6,742 bases of DNA, from positions 1 to 6,742 of the forward strand of contig PFOK01000066.1 of NCBI GenBank assembly GCA_002792495.1, in the 5' to 3' direction. Below the pieces are notes generated by a model, which did not search any database, was not told the origin of the DNA, and saw nothing but the letters and a program-made list of their open reading frames with translations. The translations under genes were made by a program, and so were the position numbers. Positions 1 to 5,329 of this stretch are shown in pieces; the first letter of the stretch is position 1, and each line of letters opens with the position of its first letter. The stretch comes from Candidatus Peregrinibacteria bacterium CG_4_10_14_0_2_um_filter_43_11. GTDB lineage: Bacteria; Patescibacteriota; Gracilibacteria; UM-FILTER-43-11.

Positions 1-352
1 TTTGGAGGAACACGTTTCTGTAGTGGTTCTGTTATGTTTCTATTCTTTTCTGCTGACAAAAAGCCAAGGTTTGGGGGTGAATGAGCCTCCCGATGAAAAA
101 CTGAAGTACAACGCTGAATAGGCTTCATGAACCCCCGGAACTTTTTGGTTACTTTTTGGTTACAAAAAGGAACGCCAGTCGCGGCGAGCGACAACAACCC
201 TAAGCTTCAATAAAAGTAAGGAGTAACGTTGAAAGTAGACGAGAAGGTTTATCCTGGAAGAGATTGTAGATTAGATCCCTCGACTTGCGCCCCAAAGGGG
301 ACCCATTGGGTTTCGGGATAAGGAGGAGTCCCGCATAAGGAGTGTTAGGCGG
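1..352. other. Intergenic stretch without a supported gene
   Basis: No gene can be supported here. Short open frames exist (for example plus-strand 2-121, open at the window edge, and a 30-codon TTG frame at 229-321 behind AAGGAG), but they are short, low in conserved features and compete with open frames on the other strand. What is visible is structure: a tandem 11-bp repeat with a hairpin at 141-169, a CCCC-AAA-GGGG mini-hairpin at 290-300, and a CGGGA/TCCCG inverted repeat at 314-318 and 329-333. The last two lie just downstream of the tryptophanase stop codon on the minus strand and could form the 3' end of that transcript, but no U-run follows, so they are not a classical intrinsic terminator. 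Confidence 0.6.
141..169. repeat. Tandem 11-bp repeat with embedded hairpin
   Basis: CTTTTTGGTTA occurs twice head to tail (141-151 and 152-162). The second copy continues into CAAAAAG, so 152-158 and 163-169 form a perfect 7-bp stem around a GTTA loop. The structure is A/T-rich and has no U-run, so a terminator role is not shown. It resembles short intergenic repeat material; copy number elsewhere in the genome cannot be judged from this window. Confidence 0.6.
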
Positions 353-1810
353 TTATTTTATTTCCCCTAACTCAAATCGTGCTTTGAAGTGCCTTAGGGT
401 TAGTTCCCGGCCGTGAACGGGTACGGCGCGTGGGATTTCATGGCGTTTTTTGTGGAGTTCAATCACACAGTCCGCAACGTATAAAAGATCCTGGATTTCA
501 TATTTATTTCGTGGAACGGCACATCGCACAAAATTGTTTGATGGAAGTACTTCTTTTTGTTGCTCTTTGTCCCAGTGGCCAAATGCGAAAGCGCCCAATT
601 CACACAATCTTACCCCCTTAAGAAGTAGCAGTGCTGTGAGTGCTACGCCTCCAAAGTCTTCGGGTTTGTGTTTGGTTCCCTCAAAAAATCGGTTTACGTC
701 AATGTAAACAGCATGACCGCCAAAGGGGGTGAGTACCGGAACATTGTTTTTTTCGAGGTATTCCCCAAACGCATGAACCTGACCGATGCGGCTGTTTAGA
801 TATTCTTCTTTGACGACGGTTCGGAGTCCTTCGGCGATTACCATAATGTCACGGCCTGTCATTCCTCCGTAAGTGGGATGTCCTTCGGTTAAAATCTGGT
901 GATCGCGAAGATCATTCAAGAGGGCTTCATGCTCTTTTATAATCCGGCTACTCCTTTTTATTAAAAGTGCTCCACCCATATTGGTAAGACCGTCTTTTTT
1001 GAGTGATACCGTGAATCCATCGCATAGCGCAAATGTTTCGTGAACAATTTCGGGGATGGGAGTATTTTTATATTGTTCTTCTCGATTCTTAATGAACCAG
1101 GCGTTTTCCGCGAAACGGCATACATCCAAAAAAAGCGGTTTTCCGTATTCATCGCATAACTTTCGGACCGCGCGTATGTTTTCCAGCGAAACAGGTTGTC
1201 CGCCACCGGTATTGTTGGTGATGGTTAAATAAACCATGGGAATATGATCTCCCTTTTCCTTCAATAGTGCTTCTAATCGCTCCAGATCCATATTGCCTTT
1301 GAATGGGTGGTAATCCGACTTTTTCAATTCCGGCAGAAATAAATCTACCGCGGTCATTTGGTTGCACTCAATGTTGGCTTGTGTGGTGTCAAAATGACCG
1401 TTGCCGGGAATAATCATTCCCTTACCCCATTTTCCGACCTGAGTGAATAAAGCATGTTCCGCGGCGCGCCCTTGGTGAAATAAAAAAACTTCACTTTCTT
1501 CCTGAGGAATACCGAAGACTTCGGCGAATGATTCCAAAAGCTTAAAATAGCCATAATTACTGCCGTAAGCTTCGTCTCCTAAAAACATGGCCGCGACTTG
1601 TTCGGCGGTTAGGGTGGTTGTTCCGGAGTCGGAAAGTAAATCGCCACCTAATAACATTTCGGAAGGGAATTGGAATACATTCCATCCCGCTTTTTTTGCT
1701 GCCTGTAATCGATCGGCATCGCTAAAAATATGATGAAAACGTACGCTACTGTTCACATATGCTCGTGGTTGGTGGGCAGTATCGAATTGAATGAGTTGAA
1801 TAGGATCCAT
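353..1810 (-). CDS. tnaA: Tryptophanase (L-tryptophan indole-lyase), PLP-dependent
   Basis: A 485-residue cytoplasmic enzyme of the beta-eliminating lyase family, close in length to E. coli TnaA (471). The family splits L-tryptophan into indole, pyruvate and ammonia, or in the sister enzyme tyrosine into phenol. Visible hallmarks are LSDSGT (59-64), GDEAY with the active-site Tyr82, HQGRAAE (112-118), FDTTQ (140-144), TITNNTGGGQPVS (196-208), LDVCRFAEN (228-236) with the pyridine-binding Asp229, SLKKDG (269-274) with Lys272 as the PLP lysine, and LRHF (472-475). Specificity markers favour tryptophanase over tyrosine phenol-lyase: Asp141 matches E. coli Asp137 (Thr in the phenol-lyase), and Leu405 stands where the phenol-lyase has its substrate-binding Arg381. 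His474 matches E. coli His463. The ATG has no Shine-Dalgarno but sits about 23 nt after a predicted start site. No tnaC leader peptide or permease gene adjoins it. Confidence 0.93.
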   Translation of the reverse strand: MDPIQLIQFDTAHQPRAYVNSSVRFHHIFSDADRLQAAKKAGWNVFQFPSEMLLGGDLLSDSGTTTLTAEQVAAMFLGDEAYGSNYGYFKLLESFAEVFGIPQEESEVFLFHQGRAAEHALFTQVGKWGKGMIIPGNGHFDTTQANIECNQMTAVDLFLPELKKSDYHPFKGNMDLERLEALLKEKGDHIPMVYLTITNNTGGGQPVSLENIRAVRKLCDEYGKPLFLDVCRFAENAWFIKNREEQYKNTPIPEIVHETFALCDGFTVSLKKDGLTNMGGALLIKRSSRIIKEHEALLNDLRDHQILTEGHPTYGGMTGRDIMVIAEGLRTVVKEEYLNSRIGQVHAFGEYLEKNNVPVLTPFGGHAVYIDVNRFFEGTKHKPEDFGGVALTALLLLKGVRLCELGAFAFGHWDKEQQKEVLPSNNFVRCAVPRNKYEIQDLLYVADCVIELHKKRHEIPRAVPVHGRELTLRHFKARFELGEIK

Positions 1811-1839
1811 TGCTTTTAAAATTAGTTAAATCGTTTCAC

Positions 1840-1868
1840 ATTATAGGGAAGTGTCACTATCATGTCGT
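1840..1868 (-). promoter_or_regulatory. Predicted sigma70-type promoter of tnaA
   Basis: On the minus strand there is a perfect TATAAT at 1845-1840 preceded by a 17-bp spacer and ACGACA (4 of 6 matches to TTGACA) at 1868-1863. Transcription would start near 1833, giving a leader of roughly 23 nt before the ATG. Such a short leader leaves no room for a tnaC-type attenuation system. Confidence 0.6.
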
Positions 1869-1889
1869 TAAAAAATGATTTACAAATCT

Positions 1890-1918
1890 ATGAAATTAGT
1901 TTTAAATACATTTATAAC
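1890..1918 (+). promoter_or_regulatory. Possible promoter of the first paralogue
   Basis: TATAAC (5 of 6 matches to TATAAT) at 1913-1918 follows ATGAAA at 1890-1895 (4 of 6 to TTGACA) with a 17-bp spacer. The predicted start site, near 1925, is only a few bases before the ATG at 1928. The stretch 1862-1927 is only 10 G/C in 66 bases, which suits a promoter better than coding sequence. The -35 box is weak. Confidence 0.35.
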
Positions 1919-1927
1919 TTTTTATTT

Positions 1928-2740
1928 ATGAAGCTTTCTGCTCTACTGCATGCGTTTGATGATGACACTCCGATTTTTGAGGCTGCTTCACATATTTCTA
2001 CAGGCAATGAGCACCGCGTTTACAGAACCTCCGATGATGTGGGTGTTTTTAAGATCCCCGGAGCCTTAGGTCCTGTTTGGCAGAATATGGACGTTGAGAC
2101 TGCTAATGAGGATTTGGCTATTTTAGAACGTTATAGATTTCCTTTTGTTCCTACTACTACTCATTCTTCTGCTGTGGTTGTACATCCGAATCCAGGAAGG
2201 GCAGAATATGTTCATTATTTGTTGTATCAGCCTCATTTGTCACATCGTTTGATTGGTTTTGAGGATATAGCGCATGATGTTCGTGTTCGCGAATGTTTGG
2301 CGGAAATGATGGCCACTCGTCAGCGTATTTTTAGTGAAACAGGTTTGGGTGTAGACGTTATGGGGGGTGCGGCCTATAGGGATTTAATTCGTACAATTCG
2401 TTTTCGGGGATTGCGGGCGTTGCGTTTTCATGCGGATCCCCCCAATCCTCCTATTAATAATCTTTTTATCTCCACTCAGTCTCAAGAAGGGGTTCGTGAG
2501 GGGGAAATGTTGCTTGCAGATACTCGACTTTTTCGTCCGCCCGAAAAGACAATAGGTTTATTCAGGAAAGCTATTGCGGCGCTCCTTATCATGCCTACAC
2601 ATCATGTGATGACGGGGGCTTTGGGTCGTGTCATGACGCGCTTAGGCCAACCTTTAGAAAATGGTGTTTTGAATCCGGATAATACCTGGGAACGCTTGGG
2701 GATGTGGGTTGCAGATTCTATTATTGATGCAATGAATTAA
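1928..2740 (+). CDS. Uncharacterised protein, first of two tandem paralogues, weak kinase-like motifs
   Basis: A 270-residue soluble protein with no signal peptide or membrane segment; I do not recognise its family. It aligns along most of its length with the next gene: GNEH (26-29), VFKIP (40-44), WQNMDV (51-56), TTTH (76-79), LLYQP (98-102), GLGVD (139-143), RDLIR (151-155), NNLF (177-180), LADTRLFR (196-203), HHVMTGAL (225-232). The order of a Gly-containing loop, a VxK lysine (Lys42), an NL[FV] turn and a [GA]D-x-RLF segment (Asp198) recalls the protein kinase/APH fold. HAD at 168-170 could be a catalytic-loop relic, but Asp170 is 8 residues before Asn178 rather than 5, so activity is doubtful. 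The frame is open back to an ATG at 1862 (292 aa), but those 22 codons are very A/T-rich, overlap the tnaA promoter and look like promoter sequence, so I prefer 1928. No Shine-Dalgarno is visible at 1928. Confidence 0.8.
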   Translation: MKLSALLHAFDDDTPIFEAASHISTGNEHRVYRTSDDVGVFKIPGALGPVWQNMDVETANEDLAILERYRFPFVPTTTHSSAVVVHPNPGRAEYVHYLLYQPHLSHRLIGFEDIAHDVRVRECLAEMMATRQRIFSETGLGVDVMGGAAYRDLIRTIRFRGLRALRFHADPPNPPINNLFISTQSQEGVREGEMLLADTRLFRPPEKTIGLFRKAIAALLIMPTHHVMTGALGRVMTRLGQPLENGVLNPDNTWERLGMWVADSIIDAMN

Positions 2741-2779
2741 AGATTAAATAGAGAACCTAATGAAGCTTAGTGAAATTTT

Positions 2780-2800
2780 TTAACACGTCCGAATTGTTAA
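2780..2800. promoter_or_regulatory. Inverted repeat TTAACA-N9-TGTTAA, possible operator
   Basis: A perfect 6-bp inverted repeat (2780-2785 and 2795-2800) with a 9-bp spacer overlaps the predicted -35 element of the second paralogue. Its position would suit a repressor site. The arms are short and A/T-rich, so chance is a real alternative. Confidence 0.25.
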
Positions 2801-2821
2801 ATCCTTCAAAATCTTTATACT
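2794..2821 (+). promoter_or_regulatory. Predicted promoter of the second paralogue
   Basis: TATACT at 2816-2821 (5 of 6 matches) follows TTGTTA at 2794-2799 (4 of 6) with a 16-bp spacer. Transcription would begin near 2828, about 13 nt before the ATG. A GGAAG at 2824-2828 is 12 nt from the ATG, too far for a normal Shine-Dalgarno. Its presence suggests the two paralogues can be transcribed separately. Confidence 0.45.
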
Positions 2822-2840
2822 GTGGAAGTAATTTTTAAAA

Positions 2841-3782
2841 ATGTCTTCACGCCCTTCTTCATTTTTGGCACAACGTTTTGAGAAATACACTGAATCCGTT
2901 CCCGTGGACCAAAATCCGGTGGCTTTTAAGGTTGTGAAGCTATTGGGCAGAGGGAATGAGCATTTTGCTCATTTGGTTGAACAGGTTCAGGAAGGTGTTT
3001 TCGATTTTAGAGGAAGAGTTGAGCAAGTTGTTGCCAAAAAAGCTCACTGGCTTGGCAAAATGTGGCAAGACATGCGCGTGAAGGCTGTTCAGCTTGATCT
3101 TGGGGTTCTTAGGGGGTTTAAATTACCTCATCTTTTTACAACATTGCATGATCATGCCTGTTTGCAAAAAGGGAAAAAAGAAGATCATCCCCCCTGCCTG
3201 ATGTTACAACCGATGGTGGAAGATTATGGTGAATGTACGATCAATCCTGCTGATTTAATGGATTCGGAAGGGGCGCTCAAAATTGCGGATATCATCAATA
3301 AAAGTCGTGCCATTTATGAACAATTGGGGTTGGGAGCCGATTTACTGAGCGCAAAGGCTGTTTTAGACCTTTTAAGGGTCATCAATTATTTGTTGTTTTC
3401 AAAGTTGCCGCTGGGTAAATATAAGCCTAAAAAACCGATTCCTAAAATGCACAATCTTGTTAAATTGGATGCCCCCCTTAAACATGGTGGTGAAACAGCT
3501 GCAAAAGGAGATGTTTTAGTTGGGGATGTCCGCTTGTTTCGTCTTATTCCCTCTATTCCGGGTTTGGATGGTAATTTGCTTACAAAAAGCTATCGTTTTT
3601 TGGTGGCCCTGTTGGTTGAGGGACCTTTGTACCACATGCAAACCGGGGCGCTTGTCACTTTTTTTAAAGAATTGGCTTCTCCGGATTTATTGGATGAAAG
3701 GGTAAAGCATTCTCGCCGTCTAACTTATCATTTGGGAGTGTTTGCCGGTAAATTGGGGTTGCGTGTTATTAATTCTAAATAA
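2841..3782 (+). CDS. Uncharacterised protein, second tandem paralogue, weak kinase-like motifs
   Basis: A 313-residue soluble protein of unknown family, homologous to the gene 100 bp upstream. An ungapped 40-residue block (64-103 here, 40-79 there) has 15 identities, including the K, WQ-x-M-x-V and TT-x-H positions. Shared motifs in order are GRGNEH (36-41), VAKK (64-67), MWQDM (74-78), TTLH (100-103), MLQP (121-124), GLGAD (163-167), LDLLR (175-179), HNLV (204-207), VGDVRLFR (227-234) and HMQTGAL (265-271). It is longer through extra residues around 108-117 and 189-222, a Lys/Pro/Gly-rich loop. LLGRGNEH followed by VVAKK resembles a kinase glycine-rich loop plus ATP lysine, and VGDVRLF resembles the DFG region, but there is no HxD before Asn205, so if it is kinase-like it may be a pseudokinase. 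No Shine-Dalgarno is evident. Its transcript may run to the terminator at 3985. Confidence 0.85.
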   Translation: MSSRPSSFLAQRFEKYTESVPVDQNPVAFKVVKLLGRGNEHFAHLVEQVQEGVFDFRGRVEQVVAKKAHWLGKMWQDMRVKAVQLDLGVLRGFKLPHLFTTLHDHACLQKGKKEDHPPCLMLQPMVEDYGECTINPADLMDSEGALKIADIINKSRAIYEQLGLGADLLSAKAVLDLLRVINYLLFSKLPLGKYKPKKPIPKMHNLVKLDAPLKHGGETAAKGDVLVGDVRLFRLIPSIPGLDGNLLTKSYRFLVALLVEGPLYHMQTGALVTFFKELASPDLLDERVKHSRRLTYHLGVFAGKLGLRVINSK

Positions 3783-3827
3783 AAAAATCGTTCGTTATGG
3801 ATGTTTATGAATTTGACTTTTTTTTAG

Positions 3828-3833
3828 TATAAT
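3828..3833 (+). promoter_or_regulatory. Perfect -10 box (TATAAT) of a candidate small transcript
   Basis: TATAAT lies 46 bp after the stop codon of the second paralogue, in a T-rich context. At normal spacing the -35 region is poor (TTATGA at 3805-3810, 17-bp spacer, 3 of 6). A TTGACT at 3813-3818 is only 9 bp away and therefore not a usable -35. The predicted start is about 3840, exactly at an ATG. Confidence 0.4.
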
Positions 3834-3839
3834 CGTGTC

Positions 3840-4011
3840 ATGAAAACGAGTGAAGCAGACAGTATCGGTTGTTTCGGCTTAATGCCGTGAGCCATCTGTT
3901 TTGTTTGTCTTATTTTAATCCTTCCACCCATTTTCAAAATGAATTGGGTGATTCGCGGAGTGCTGAGGAGATATTGAAAGATTTAAAACAGCGCGGGAAA
4001 CGCTGTTTTTT
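3840..4011 (+). ncRNA. Candidate structured small RNA (about 170 nt) or structured 3' UTR
   Basis: A TATAAT box ends 7 nt before 3840 and a strong intrinsic terminator closes the unit at 4011. Between them are two further hairpins. The first is an imperfect stem with ACAG, AT and GG (3859-3868) pairing with CC, AT and CTGT (3892-3899) around an inner CGGC-TTAAT-GCCG hairpin (3875-3887). The second is CACCCA/TGGGTG at 3925-3930 and 3945-3950, extended by three more pairs after a mismatch. I cannot match it to 6S, tmRNA, SRP or RNase P RNA. Alternatives are the 3' UTR of the paralogue gene, or two tiny overlapping frames: ATG 3840 to TGA 3890 (16 aa) and GTG 3887 to TAA 4045 (52 aa). The second frame would run through both terminators, which argues against coding. 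Confidence 0.4.
3985..4011 (+). terminator. Intrinsic terminator
   Basis: AAAACAGCG (3985-3993) and CGCTGTTTT (4001-4009) form a perfect 9-bp stem around a 7-nt CGGGAAA loop, and the T-run spans 4006-4011. It ends the candidate small RNA and any readthrough from the paralogue genes. The preceding A-run means it could also work weakly on the minus strand. Confidence 0.85.
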
Positions 4012-4025
4012 AAATACCGTTTTCC

Positions 4026-4060
4026 AAAACCCTCACCCTGAGTAATAGGGTGAGGGTTTT
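4026..4060. terminator. Bidirectional terminator between convergent genes
   Basis: AAAACCCTCACCCT (4026-4039) and its exact complement (4047-4060) form a perfect 14-bp stem with a 7-nt loop, with A-runs and T-runs on the two sides. It lies 13 bp beyond the stop codon of the minus-strand MFS gene and is most likely its terminator, also backing up the plus-strand terminator just before it. GTGAGGGT appears once more at 4061-4068. Confidence 0.85.
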
Positions 4061-4072
4061 GTGAGGGTCCAT

Positions 4073-5254
4073 TTAAAGTAGGTCTATTTTCTTGAGGGTG
4101 ATTAGGCTTATTCCTGCCATGATGAATAATAAAATGGCACTGGCGATGAACGCGGTTTGTATTGTGTAAAAATCTGCAATGGAGCCAAGGAAGGGAGCCA
4201 TCGCAAAGAAAATCAATCTTGTTAAAAAGCTACGAATGGAAATGACGGTGGCACGTCGATCCGATGATGTCATTTTTTGCAAAAAATCCATGAACAGGGG
4301 CAGAAAAAATCCCCACAGTCCGCTGGCTATAAATAAGAGAGGCAAAGCCCACATTGTTTTTAAATTGGCCAGAGCCAGCCAAACGCCTATCGCTCCTGCC
4401 GGAACCACTATGAGTGAAAATTTAGAGCCTAGCACGATTTCTATTTTATGTGAATATTTTCCGCAGAATCCGGCAAAAATATTCATTCCCGCGATCACAA
4501 TTCCAAAATAGAAAAGCGGTAATCCAACAAATTCCATGTAACGCTGGTAAAGCCAAAAGTTCATCAGAAAAAAAGCGGGAGGGATAGCCGCGTACACGAT
4601 AAAATAACGTAATTTTTTGTTTTGGAATGTTTCTTTGAGAATTTGTTTGAAATGTGCCCATGTTTCAAAGGTTTTTTTATGACGCTTCGGTTCAATTAAG
4701 GTTGAATTGATCATGACCCACGTCCCAAAAGGAATCAGTGTCGCATAAAATGGCATTCTTAAAAAAAACAAAGATGCCAGGATCGCACCGGTCACATTGG
4801 ATATAACAGATCCGATACGACCGTAAAAAAATACGTTTTCCTGTTTTTTTCGGTATCCCTTCTCATCGTTTAGCTCAATGAGTGTGTCGTAAAGCAATGC
4901 TTCCCCGCTACCCGATACCAGGCTCATGCCTATTCCTGTAATCACCTCCCCTAAAAGAAATCCCCAAAATGAGTATGACAAAACAAAGGTAAGTATACCC
5001 ATAAAAGCAATAAATGATCCTGCCAATAATGCGGTTGTTCTGCCGTGTAAATCGGCAAAATAACCCGATGGAATTTCCAGCATGATGAGGGAAACCGCGA
5101 ACGAGGCTTCAAGTGTTAAAATTTGGCTCATCGTCAGTCCCAATCCTTCCAAAAATGGGACCATGATCGGGATGAAAAATAGGAGTTCAAAAAGGAAACT
5201 GCCTACGTAGAGTTTTGTTATATTCCGTTTGAGTTTTATTTTGTATTTTTGCAT
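4073..5254 (-). CDS. Major facilitator superfamily (MFS) transporter, substrate unknown
   Basis: A 393-residue inner-membrane protein with about 12 hydrophobic segments, the usual MFS size. The basic N-terminus (KYKIKLKRNITK) precedes the first segment near residue 14. The loop between segments 2 and 3 has the MFS motif A pattern GYFADLHGRTTALL (64-77). SGSGEALLYDTL (114-125) recalls the SGxxxALxYD signature of drug-efflux-like MFS proteins. A charged central loop (188-216, rich in Lys) joins the two six-helix halves, and a second conserved loop, KMTSSDRRATVIS (327-339), occurs in the C-terminal half. This family often exports drugs or metabolites by proton antiport, but the substrate cannot be read from sequence. 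It lies 75 bp downstream of the helicase gene on the same strand, without a strong terminator between, and has its own promoter ending at the ATG. Confidence 0.9.
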   Translation of the reverse strand: MQKYKIKLKRNITKLYVGSFLFELLFFIPIMVPFLEGLGLTMSQILTLEASFAVSLIMLEIPSGYFADLHGRTTALLAGSFIAFMGILTFVLSYSFWGFLLGEVITGIGMSLVSGSGEALLYDTLIELNDEKGYRKKQENVFFYGRIGSVISNVTGAILASLFFLRMPFYATLIPFGTWVMINSTLIEPKRHKKTFETWAHFKQILKETFQNKKLRYFIVYAAIPPAFFLMNFWLYQRYMEFVGLPLFYFGIVIAGMNIFAGFCGKYSHKIEIVLGSKFSLIVVPAGAIGVWLALANLKTMWALPLLFIASGLWGFFLPLFMDFLQKMTSSDRRATVISIRSFLTRLIFFAMAPFLGSIADFYTIQTAFIASAILLFIMAGISLITLKKIDLL

Positions 5255-5260
5255 GAGGTG

Positions 5261-5269
5261 ATTATAGCA
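5261..5269 (-). promoter_or_regulatory. Extended -10 promoter of the MFS gene, likely leaderless
   Basis: The minus strand reads TGCTATAAT, a perfect -10 box with the TGn extension that lets sigma70 promoters work without a good -35; indeed no good -35 is present at 16-18 bp. The last T of the box (5261) is 7 nt before the A of the ATG (5254), so the mRNA is predicted to start at or next to the start codon. Confidence 0.6.
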
Positions 5270-5329
5270 AAAAAAGCGAAAAATTCACATTTCCGAGGGG
5301 ATTTTTTGACACGCTATGCCCATTTTTAT

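Noticed and set aside
2..121. Plus-strand open frame at the left edge, about 39 codons with a hydrophobic stretch
   Set aside because: Too short and truncated by the window edge. Open frames of similar length occur on the opposite strand, and no recognisable motif is present.
229..321. 30-codon TTG-start frame preceded by AAGGAG
   Set aside because: The Shine-Dalgarno-like match is attractive, but the genes here do not use SD sequences, and the frame ends inside small hairpins and has no family features.
430..707. Plus-strand open frames inside tnaA, and similar frames within the MFS and helicase genes
   Set aside because: They are antisense or out-of-frame shadows of well-supported conserved genes and have no motifs of their own.
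3813..3833. TTGACT paired with TATAAT as a full promoter
   Set aside because: The gap is only 9 bp, far short of the 16-18 bp that sigma70 promoters need.
5281..5310. Possible terminator between the helicase and MFS genes
   Set aside because: Only a 3-bp TCC/GGA stem can form, so no real hairpin precedes the T-run.
5306..5311. Plus-strand TTGACA between the helicase and MFS genes
   Set aside because: There is no -10-like hexamer 16-18 bp downstream, and a plus-strand transcript would run antisense into the helicase gene.
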